From JANLQX01 sp031381685 (GTDB lineage: Bacteria; Actinomycetota; Acidimicrobiia; Acidimicrobiales; JANYDT01), in assembly GCA_031381685.1 (NCBI GenBank), contig JANMYF010000268.1, forward strand, positions 1 to 14,724: 14,724 nucleotides of DNA, in the 5' to 3' direction. The position numbers and the translations under genes are program-made. Shown in pieces: positions 8,193-14,724 of this stretch. Within the stretch, counting starts at the first letter, position 1, and each line of letters begins with the position of its first letter. The notes under the pieces were generated by a model, which had not been told where the DNA came from, did not search any database, and saw only the letters and a program-made list of their open reading frames with translations.

Positions 8193-9572
8193 GTGCTCGC
8201 TGGCGTCCGCTCCGGGTGGAACCAGACAAACCCGTCGCGCCTCCGGCGGGTCCCTGCACTCGCCGCAGCAATTGTGGCGCTGCAGATCGCTGTCGGCTGG
8301 CTGCTCTCCAACGACACGAAGGCTGCGATTGCGGCTGCGGTAGTCATTCCAGCGATGGCGATGCTGATCATCCGTCCGCAATGGCTGTGGCTCATCGCAT
8401 TCCCGGCGAACTACCTCTACTGGCGTGTCGGTCCGAGCCGCGTTGATCTGAGCCTCGCCGACGTTGCGGTCGTGCTCGCGATGATCGCCGCACTCCCGTC
8501 GGTGCCCTGGCGCTCACCGATGCTGCAGCGGATCGAACGGCTCTACGCGGTGTACCTCGGGCTCATGTCTGTTGCCTTCGTCGCCGTCCCCAACAAGGAG
8601 ACTCTTGTTTCTCTGATGCAACGCAGCTCGATGTTCCTTGGCGCCGTCCTCATCGGCGCCGCCGTTGGCTCCCGCGGGAAGGCTCCAGCCGCGCTCACCG
8701 CCCTGCTCGCAGGTTCCAGCGTCGTCGCAATCGAGGCGATACGCCGCTCCGTTCAGTTGGACTTCGATCCGGCGTATCCGTTCGGAATCCAGAAGAACGC
8801 GGCCGGCGCGATCCTCGGCATGAGCATCATCGTCTCGTTCGCTGCGTTGAACGTGTTTCCGCGCACGAAGGCGAACCGAGTGGCCATCGGGTTTTGTCAA
8901 TTGCTTCTGATCGGCGGGCTCCTCGCCACCGGAGCGCGAGGCGCTGCCGTGGCGTTGTTGGCAACGCTCCTCGTCGCCGTGGTGCGCAACGAACCCGGAG
9001 CTCGTCGACCGATCACCATCGCGGCCCTCGCGTGCGTCGCCGTCGTTGCCGTGGCAACCGTCCGATCCGTCGACGAAGAAAAAGCGAACGATCGGTTCGC
9101 CAGTGGGACCAGCCGTGCGGTGACGTACGAAGCGGCAATCAAGCTGTGGCAAGAGGAGAGGCTCACCGGGATCGGGATCAAGTACTGGCGGAATCCCGCA
9201 TTTGCCGACAAGAGCGGCTTCGGTGAGCCCCACAACGTTCTCATCTCTTCGCTGACCGAGACCGGCGTGGTCGGGCTGGCTGGGTTCCTCGTGCTGATGG
9301 GCGGGACGCTCCTGACCGTCGTGCGTCCGCGAACGGCGCTCTACCGAACGGCGTTCCTGCTGATCGTGTACCGTCTCGTCGAAAGTCAGTTCGGGATCTT
9401 CTGGGTTGCGGTCGGAGGGTCCCTGCCGTGGCTTGTGCTCGGCGCAGCGATCGGGGCAGCACATGCCGACGCCGATCGCAAACGCCTCGTGACAGGATCG
9501 GAAACGGGTTCGACAAAGGTGCTTCGCCGCCGGATCTACCAACCACCCGTTCGGCCAACAGCCACGAGATAG
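8193..9572 (+). CDS. O-antigen polymerase/ligase-type membrane protein (Wzy-like)
   Basis: This 459-residue protein has about ten hydrophobic helices (for example 21-37, 42-60, 85-100, 111-125, 140-158, 160-175, 228-258, 267-283, 350-375, 380-415) and the layout of the Wzy_C/O-antigen ligase superfamily, which links or transfers lipid-linked glycans on the outer membrane-leaflet side. Family-type signals are KNAAG (191-195), TGARGA (246-251) and, after a hydrophilic external loop, PHNVLISSLTETGVVGLAG (346-364), containing the conserved His347. The frame is open upstream to 7386, but that stretch overlaps the divergent glycosyltransferase gene and has no hydrophobic pattern. GTG 8193 is the first start outside that gene and fits the -10 element. 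The last 40 residues are basic and probably cytoplasmic. It is the only rightward gene between the two leftward operons and overlaps the 3' end of the nucleotidyltransferase gene by 37 bases. Whether it polymerises or ligates cannot be decided by sequence. Confidence 0.85.
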   Translation: MLAGVRSGWNQTNPSRLRRVPALAAAIVALQIAVGWLLSNDTKAAIAAAVVIPAMAMLIIRPQWLWLIAFPANYLYWRVGPSRVDLSLADVAVVLAMIAALPSVPWRSPMLQRIERLYAVYLGLMSVAFVAVPNKETLVSLMQRSSMFLGAVLIGAAVGSRGKAPAALTALLAGSSVVAIEAIRRSVQLDFDPAYPFGIQKNAAGAILGMSIIVSFAALNVFPRTKANRVAIGFCQLLLIGGLLATGARGAAVALLATLLVAVVRNEPGARRPITIAALACVAVVAVATVRSVDEEKANDRFASGTSRAVTYEAAIKLWQEERLTGIGIKYWRNPAFADKSGFGEPHNVLISSLTETGVVGLAGFLVLMGGTLLTVVRPRTALYRTAFLLIVYRLVESQFGIFWVAVGGSLPWLVLGAAIGAAHADADRKRLVTGSETGSTKVLRRRIYQPPVRPTATR

Positions 9573-10726
9573 GCGTCTCGAAAGGCCGCCGTCCCTCCGT
9601 GACGTTCGGGAGCGGGGAGGGCGACCAGTTCCGTCGCCGAAGGAAACCGCTGCCGCCATGGGTGCCCCGAGTCAGTTCGGAATACCGTGACTTCCGTCTT
9701 CACCCGGCTTCGAAGTTGTCGAACGGATTCACTGGAGTTCGCTCTGGTCGAGCCGCAGACCAGATGACCCGTGAGCGAACCGCCGTGCCAACGCTCCGGA
9801 GGCCGGATTCGGTCGACACCGGCAACGACGTCTGGCCAACGCCCACGACGGCACATGCCTGCTTCCAGGCGCTGGTCCCATGGCGCCGATCCGAGAATTC
9901 GCCGGACCTTCCCCATCATGACGCCGACTGGCAGGCCGATCTGCTGGGCCTTCGCTCGCCGCGCCACTTCGTCGAAGTCGATTCCCGCTGCCGCCCCGGC
10001 GTGGTTGAGATCGCGCATCCACGAAAGCTTGTGACCACCGGCAAGGCAGGCATGCAACGCGAGGTGGAGGAAGGTATCGACCGGGTCGAGCGTCGGCACA
10101 TCAATCCGAGGGAGGAGGTGTGCCCTGACTCGATGCTCCAGTGCCGCACCATCGCTGAACGCGAATTGCGAACGAAGGGTCGCGTCGTAGAGAAGGCTCC
10201 AGTGAAGGTCGACAACGACGCGCGTTGAGAGAGCGAAGTTGAGCTCACCTTTCAACTCGTGCAGAACAAGCTTCCAATCCGTTTCGAGCCCAGAACCTCC
10301 GAGGTTCGCCATGACCTCGACAGCTGTGGAGAAATCAGCGCGGTCGACGAGGACATCGAGGTCGGCGTAGCTGCGCAGGTCGTTGCGAGGGTAGAGACGC
10401 TCGGACAGCACAGGACCCTTCAGCGTCAGCCATCGACACCCGGCGCCGTCGAGCACCTTCGCAAGTCGAGCCAACTCCAGAATCATCACGAGGTGGTGCC
10501 TCTTCCAGAACTCGTAGCTCGTCCGAAGCTCCGCTCGCAACGACTCGGTGATGTCCGCCTCGCCGAGGCCCAGGTGCACCGCCATCGAGATGCCGTGATG
10601 GTTGGCCGCTGCGGCCACGTGTTTCATGCTTCCCCGGGCATCGTCAACGAGTTCCGACGGAATCGGCACACCATCGCTCATCGTGCACGCGACGAGCAGC
10701 CGGCCGAGGGCGCGTGCTTCACCCAT
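9536..10726 (-). CDS. NTP_transf_5-type nucleotidyltransferase
   Basis: The 396-residue protein matches the uncharacterised nucleotidyltransferase family NTP_transf_5. The core shows TLKGPVLSERLYP (101-113) followed by RSYADLDVLVDR (118-129), where Asp122 and Asp124 would bind metal, and VVDLHW (171-176) as the likely third acidic site. Further conserved-looking parts are the His-rich LHLALHACLAGGHKLSWMRDL (about 220-240), typical of this family. The reaction is unknown; members are often found in polysaccharide and natural-product loci and are thought to transfer a nucleotide to a small molecule or protein. ATG 10726 overlaps the end of the frameshifted glycosyltransferase by eight bases (ATGGGTGA), so it is translationally coupled and last in the right-hand leftward operon. 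Its C-terminus is antisense to the last 37 bases of the Wzy-like gene. Confidence 0.8.
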   Translation of the reverse strand: MGEARALGRLLVACTMSDGVPIPSELVDDARGSMKHVAAAANHHGISMAVHLGLGEADITESLRAELRTSYEFWKRHHLVMILELARLAKVLDGAGCRWLTLKGPVLSERLYPRNDLRSYADLDVLVDRADFSTAVEVMANLGGSGLETDWKLVLHELKGELNFALSTRVVVDLHWSLLYDATLRSQFAFSDGAALEHRVRAHLLPRIDVPTLDPVDTFLHLALHACLAGGHKLSWMRDLNHAGAAAGIDFDEVARRAKAQQIGLPVGVMMGKVRRILGSAPWDQRLEAGMCRRGRWPDVVAGVDRIRPPERWHGGSLTGHLVCGSTRANSSESVRQLRSRVKTEVTVFRTDSGHPWRQRFPSATELVALPAPERHGGTAAFRDAYLVAVGRTGGW

Positions 10727-11763
10727 GGGTGGCCAACTCGGACTCGATCAGCGCGATGTAGGAGGCGGCGACGGTGGCGAAGTCATATCGCTCGCGTCGT
10801 CTCAGGCCGCCGTTCTCCAAGGTCGCCCGGACGTCATCATCGACAAGCACTTCGACCAACGCGCGACCGAGTTCCTCGTCTGAGGCAAGGCGGCAGGCGG
10901 CCTTCCTCGAGGACTTCACGCGATCCTTGGTTCGACGTGGCGACCACAGCGGTGCCACTGAGAAGCGCCTCGATGTAGGGAACGCCGAAACCCTCGTACG
11001 TGCTCGGCAGACAGAACACCCACGCTCGTCGGTACCGATCCGCGAGCTCAGCATCGTCGATCCGCCCGAGTACCGAGACCCCCGCAGACGCGGGAGCATC
11101 CGTGCACACCATCCACAGCTGCGCGTCAGGGATGCGAGGACGCACGTAGTTCGTGAACGTCTCCACCAGCAGTCGCCCACGTTTGCGGCTGTCGTAGGTG
11201 CCGACGAACAGGATCGTCGGAACCGCTTCCTTCTCCTGCGACCGATCGCCAGCACCACCGACGCCGAACAGCGAGGTGTCGACGCCGTTCGGAATCACTT
11301 CGTGCAGCCAGGGGTAGAACCTGATCGAGTTCTTCGAAACTCCGACGACGATCGGTGTGCGAATCGATGACAGGGCTTCAGTAACGCCGAGAGCGATCAT
11401 CCGTAGGCGACCACGAAACGAGGACTGATACCAGGCCTCGTCGAAGCACGAGCCGTGCATCGTCCGAATGTGCACAGGAACGGCATAGCGCCGTACGAAG
11501 TGGTCGTCGCCTTGCGCCAGCAACGCGTCGAACCCGCTGAGGTCGATACTCCGCATCGCCAGACCCCACCGGAAACTCCGCAGCCGACCGCGCTGCTCGA
11601 GCTGCCGGTGTTCATACAACGCATCACCAGTCTTCGGTGCCGGGCTGAACATGGTGACGTCTTGGCCTGCGACGGTCAGTGCGTTTGCGAGCCGGTGGGC
11701 CATCCACCCGACGCCGATTTTGCTATTCGACGGGAGGTACAGCGAGGTCATCGCAATCTTCAT
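10719..11763 (-). pseudogene. GT4-family glycosyltransferase split by a one-base frameshift
   Basis: From ATG 11763 the first frame encodes a GT4 glycosyltransferase to about residue 288: IGVGWMAHRLA (16-26), SKNSIRFYPWLHEVIPNGVD (143-162), FVGTYDSRKRG (186-196) and the E-x7-E motif YEGFGVPYIEALLSG with Glu257 and Glu265. It then leaves the family pattern and stops at 10837. The missing C-terminus continues one base over, with ASDEELGRALVEVL up to ATHG and a TGA at 10719-10721. Omitting one base near 10895-10905 joins them as LEEGACRLASDEELG and gives 347 residues, a normal family length. All donor-site residues lie before the break, so the 308-residue product lacks only the last C-terminal helices, but those normally pack against the N-domain. 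The overlap with the next gene fits the full-length frame. This may be a recent mutation, a sequencing error or, less likely, a programmed shift. Confidence 0.85.
10895..10905 (-). other. Frameshift site
   Basis: On the minus strand the frame changes around GGCCGCC (10902 down to 10896). One base too many, for example an extra C in GGCCGCC, would explain it. There is no homopolymer longer than two here and no obvious slippery heptamer, which argues against programmed frameshifting. Confidence 0.7.
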
Positions 11764-11776
11764 CGGACGAGCGCTG

Positions 11777-13585
11777 TCACTGTGTTGTCAGAGCGGCGCT
11801 CTGCGTCGCCGAGTCGCCCCTATCGACGGACGCCGGACCATCGGGCCGAACCATCGACGTCGACGCAGGATGACGGGAGTGCGCCGCAACCGCGCCACGA
11901 GAGGGTTGCTCGTCCGTGTCGCACCGGGTCATCACGACACCGATCGGCGTAGCGCCGGCGAGCCGGAGTTGTTTCACGGCTCTCTCCGCGTCGGCGGCGC
12001 GCGAAGTGTTGCGGGACAGCACGAGAAGAGTCGCGTCGGCAAGCGACGCAACCACCGCGGCATCGGCTGTCGACATCGGTGCACAGTCGAACACGACGAG
12101 GTCGGCCATCGAGGCCAGCTGCGAGACCAGGGAAACGGCGTCGGGCGAGGCGATGCGTTCCGCGCTGGCCATCAGGGTTCGTGCCGCAGGGAGCAGGCGC
12201 AAGCGGGCGATGGTAGGCGAGCGGAGGAGGTAGGAACCGACCAGTTCCTCGGCATCGTCCTCAGTCGTCGCATCCTCGCCAAGCTCCAGGAGGCTCCGCA
12301 CTCGAGGGCTCTTCACCGCCGAACCCAGTTCGAGAACGTCTGCACGCTCGCTGAAGTGCTCACGGCGCTTCAGCTCGGTCCAGTCGCCGAGCAACTCATA
12401 AAGGCCAGGTTGATCAGCGATGCTGAACCAGCGACCGAGGTCCGAGCCGCGGATGTCGGCCGAGACGAGAATGGTCCGAAGACCCGAACCGGCGAATGCC
12501 GCCGCCAGATTGGCGGCGACCGCGGTCTTATCGCCGCCGGCATCGGGGCTCGTGATCGCCAGTGTCGCCAGCCGGTGATCGGCGCGCTGAAAAAGGACCG
12601 CCGTACGGAGCTTGCGAAGTGCTTCTGCTCCCGCACCATTCGGATCGTGGAGAACGAGGAGGCGACGCTGGTGGGCGCGACGGCGACGCCGATCGCTTCG
12701 GCGGAGACGACGCCGAGACGTCAGGCGCGGAAGTTCTCCGATCACGGGGAGCCCGATCACTTTTTCGGTTTGTTCGACGCTTCGCAGCCGACCATCGAGC
12801 AAGGACCGGAGGGCGACGAGCCCCGCTCCGAGAACGAATCCGATCGATGCCCCGAGCACTCCTCGCCGAACCGGCGACGGGGCGGGATTGCGCGTCACGG
12901 TTCCCGCATCGAGGATCACCATCGGTCGTCGCTGCACGGCAATCTGGTTGAGCAACCGCTGCTGACTTGCGAACAAGGCCGTGTATTGCGCCAACGCCGT
13001 CGATTGCTGGGCAGTGAAGAGCGACGTGTCGCGGCCGTTGGTGGTGGCGTCGAGCAGGCGCTGGTTGATCTTCTCGAGGCGCGTTTCAAGGCTAGAGATC
13101 TGCGTGTCGAGCTCGACCGACCGATCTCGAAGGGCCCGGGAGATGTCGTTGAATTTCGAACCCTCGAACACCGATGCCACGGTGGTGACTCGGGCAATCG
13201 CCTGTTTGGGGTTGTCGCTTTGCGAACGGAGAACGATCAGTCCGCTCCGAACATCGACTGACGCCCTCACCGATCTCCGCAGACCGTCGACCGTCTCGCC
13301 GCGCAGCCGTTTGGCAACTAACGAAAGGAACTCGCTCCCTCCCAGTACGAGCGTCTGGCGTCGGAGGAACGGCTCGGTCAGCCCAAGGGTCGGGTCGGCG
13401 ACGTTCGGATCAGCGCCGGTGCTGCGGACGTCGTAGACCAGCGAAGCAGTCGCGACAAACGGCGGATCGGGAGCACGGGACGCGAAATACGCCGCAGCCA
13501 CAGCGACCGTGAGAACGGACTGGACGAGGATCCATCCGTGGCGTCGGAGGACAGCGAGCAGCTTGAGTAACTGTTCTTGATCCAT
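11777..13585 (-). CDS. Wzz/Wzc-type chain-length regulator with BY-kinase-like ATPase domain
   Basis: In the 602-residue form from ATG 13585, residues about 18-35 and 233-253 are the two membrane helices of a polysaccharide co-polymerase, flanking an external region with coiled-coil helices (about 135-205). Next comes an Arg-rich cytoplasmic stretch (281-298) and then a BY-kinase-like ATPase. Its motifs deviate: Walker A is SPDAGGDKT (336-344) where relatives have PGEGKS/T, so Lys343 is kept but the Gly before it is Asp; Walker A' is ILVSADIR (362-369), with Ser for the first Asp; Walker B LVVFDCAP (486-493) is intact. The roughly 120 residues between A' and B are longer than usual. The C-terminal tail has no tyrosine, unlike Wzc-type kinases. 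It probably controls chain length with the neighbouring ligase/polymerase. The start shares one base with the upstream stop (TGATG) and has a GAGGAAG site ten bases before it; an upstream ATG at 13636 is less likely. Confidence 0.87.
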   Translation of the reverse strand: MDQEQLLKLLAVLRRHGWILVQSVLTVAVAAAYFASRAPDPPFVATASLVYDVRSTGADPNVADPTLGLTEPFLRRQTLVLGGSEFLSLVAKRLRGETVDGLRRSVRASVDVRSGLIVLRSQSDNPKQAIARVTTVASVFEGSKFNDISRALRDRSVELDTQISSLETRLEKINQRLLDATTNGRDTSLFTAQQSTALAQYTALFASQQRLLNQIAVQRRPMVILDAGTVTRNPAPSPVRRGVLGASIGFVLGAGLVALRSLLDGRLRSVEQTEKVIGLPVIGELPRLTSRRRLRRSDRRRRRAHQRRLLVLHDPNGAGAEALRKLRTAVLFQRADHRLATLAITSPDAGGDKTAVAANLAAAFAGSGLRTILVSADIRGSDLGRWFSIADQPGLYELLGDWTELKRREHFSERADVLELGSAVKSPRVRSLLELGEDATTEDDAEELVGSYLLRSPTIARLRLLPAARTLMASAERIASPDAVSLVSQLASMADLVVFDCAPMSTADAAVVASLADATLLVLSRNTSRAADAERAVKQLRLAGATPIGVVMTRCDTDEQPSRGAVAAHSRHPASTSMVRPDGPASVDRGDSATQSAALTTQ

Positions 13586-14724
13586 CAGCGACGTGCTTCC
13601 TCGACGAGGGGAGAGGGGAGAGTCACGGACTTCCACCGTGCGAACAGGTTAGGTGGTGACGGCCGGTCCTGATTCGCCTCGGCAATCCCGATCGCCACCC
13701 AGGTGATCACGCCGAGTTGGATAGCGAGGACCTGAAGTGGGAAATCGATCAGTGCATGGAGGCCGACAACTGCGAGCGCGACCTGGGCGGCGATAAGAAG
13801 GAGCGTTGGTCGACCCCTCTGCGATCGCAGAGCTCGAACGGCGTAGAAAAGGGCAAACGCGGCGAACACTGCCCCCGGCAGACCCCACTCGATGAGGAAT
13901 TGCAGCGGGTCGTTGTGGACGTTCATCCACAAGCCCGTCGGACTTCCGGGTCTCCACGGAGTCACGATCCACTGTCGATAGACACCTAGATTGCGAACGC
14001 CCGCCTCGGTCGGGAACACGATCTTGAAGCCTCCCGGTCCCAGCCCACCCGATGTGTCCCTCCAGATCGAGGCGGCGATGCGCCACACGGTGAACCGGGC
14101 GGACGCATTCTGGGGCTCTGCCGCTGCGGCACGCCACCGTTCCAGGTTCGCCAGAACCGCAGCCACGCCAATGAGCGCGAAGGCGCTCACGCGGACTTGG
14201 TGAGTGCCTTCCGATCCCGAGCCCGCCGCTCGACGGAGCCGTGCGCCGAGAACTGCGGCGAGCACGGCGCTCAGCACCAGACCGGCCTTGGAAACATGGA
14301 ACACGCACCCGAGGGTTGTCGACGCGACCAAGCCGATAGCGGCCCGTCGTTTCCACGCAGTGGACGTGATCGAAAGGACGATGCCGGCCGGAAGACAGAG
14401 GTTGAGGTACGCCGCGGCGCTCGCGTGGTATGAGAACGGGCCGAAATGCGAGCCTTCGGCGGGTAGTTGGGGAAAGCCGATCAGGCCGATGCCGAAGCGG
14501 TCCAGGGTCCCGAGAAAACCCAGCACGGCACCGTTCACCGCCAGTCCCCAGACCAGCATCCGACGGAACGCAACCCGCCGGGCGAGATCGATGAGCGCCG
14601 CGGCCCCGACAGCGAGGAGCGTGAACGTGCGCAGCACCCCCACGCTGGCGTTGCGGTCGACACTGCCGGGCCATCCCGTGAGCAATTGTGCCCGTGCGAC
14701 AAGCCGCAGGGTCAGAGGGTCGTA
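13585..14724 (-). CDS. O-antigen ligase/polymerase-type membrane protein (5' partial)
   Basis: The frame is open to the right edge, giving 379 visible residues; a TTG at 14685 could be read as a start, but the sequence before it (YDPLTLRLVARAQ) continues naturally and members of this family usually have another 50-100 N-terminal residues, so the gene is probably cut by the window. It is a multi-helix membrane protein with FGPFSYHASAAAYLNLCLP and, after an external loop, VHNDPLQFLIEWGLPG with His270 of the visible protein; these are typical of the Wzy_C O-antigen ligase superfamily. The loop also contains GLGPGGF, another usual element of this family. It acts on lipid-linked glycan outside the membrane. 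It is followed directly by the chain-length regulator, a usual pairing for a polymerase. It resembles the protein at 8193-9572 in fold only; the visible sequences are not close copies. Confidence 0.86.
   Translation of the reverse strand, partial: YDPLTLRLVARAQLLTGWPGSVDRNASVGVLRTFTLLAVGAAALIDLARRVAFRRMLVWGLAVNGAVLGFLGTLDRFGIGLIGFPQLPAEGSHFGPFSYHASAAAYLNLCLPAGIVLSITSTAWKRRAAIGLVASTTLGCVFHVSKAGLVLSAVLAAVLGARLRRAAGSGSEGTHQVRVSAFALIGVAAVLANLERWRAAAAEPQNASARFTVWRIAASIWRDTSGGLGPGGFKIVFPTEAGVRNLGVYRQWIVTPWRPGSPTGLWMNVHNDPLQFLIEWGLPGAVFAAFALFYAVRALRSQRGRPTLLLIAAQVALAVVGLHALIDFPLQVLAIQLGVITWVAIGIAEANQDRPSPPNLFARWKSVTLPSPLVEEARR
13596..13602 (-). promoter_or_regulatory. Ribosome binding site for the chain-length regulator
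   Basis: GAGGAAG on the minus strand lies ten bases before the ATG at 13585, within the last codons of the upstream membrane protein. Together with the TGATG junction it favours the start at 13585 over the in-frame ATG at 13636. Confidence 0.55.

Noticed and set aside
8514..9659. 381-codon open frame on the minus strand
   Set aside because: It is antisense to the Wzy-like membrane protein, whose hydrophobic pattern and family motifs are convincing; the reverse translation is charged and featureless.
10719..11258. Separate 179-codon gene in the second frame of the broken glycosyltransferase
   Set aside because: Only its last about 60 residues are glycosyltransferase-like; the rest is out of frame with the conserved E-x7-E region, so it is the displaced C-terminus of the same gene.
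11651..13261. Long open frame of 536 codons on the plus strand
   Set aside because: It lies antisense to the chain-length regulator, has a low-complexity Arg/His/Glu-rich translation with no recognisable fold, and follows the GC-rich third-position pattern expected of a shadow frame.

Overview
The window is dense, GC-rich DNA with G or C at most third codon positions, gene overlaps of 1 to 11 bases and few intergenic gaps. This is typical of a high-GC actinobacterium. An environmental actinobacterium, perhaps of the Acidimicrobiia, is my guess from general protein flavour, not something the sequence proves. The gene content is that of an extracellular polysaccharide (capsule, exopolysaccharide or wall glycan) assembly locus.

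Layout from left to right: a possible 27-codon C-terminal tail of an upstream gene (2-85, +); an ABC exporter with fused membrane and ATPase domains (134-1972, +); a leftward, translationally coupled operon read from 8093 down to 2026 (GT4 glycosyltransferase, a very large protein containing three glycosyltransferase modules, a hexapeptide-repeat acyltransferase, another GT4 glycosyltransferase); a divergent rightward O-antigen polymerase/ligase-type membrane protein (8193-9572, +); and a second leftward operon that enters from the right edge (second O-antigen ligase/polymerase-type protein cut by the window edge, Wzz/BY-kinase-type chain-length regulator, frameshifted GT4 glycosyltransferase, NTP_transf_5-type nucleotidyltransferase). 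No tRNA, rRNA, CRISPR array, transposase or phage gene was seen.

A consistent picture is that the five to six glycosyltransferase activities build a lipid-linked repeat unit on the cytoplasmic face of the membrane, the acyltransferase decorates it, a Wzy-type protein polymerises it outside, and the Wzz/BY-kinase-type protein sets chain length. The priming sugar-phosphate transferase and a Wzx flippase are not in the window. The ABC exporter is adjacent but its substrate cannot be read from the sequence.

Points that most deserve a second look: the single polypeptide carrying GT2-GT4-GT4 modules; a one-base frameshift that splits a GT4 gene at about 10895-10905; a symmetric -10 element (TACAGTA, 8181-8187) in the divergent gap that could fire both ways and would give a leaderless GTG start rightward; a chain-length ATPase with altered Walker A and A' motifs and no tyrosine tail; and an uncharacterised nucleotidyltransferase coupled to the second operon.
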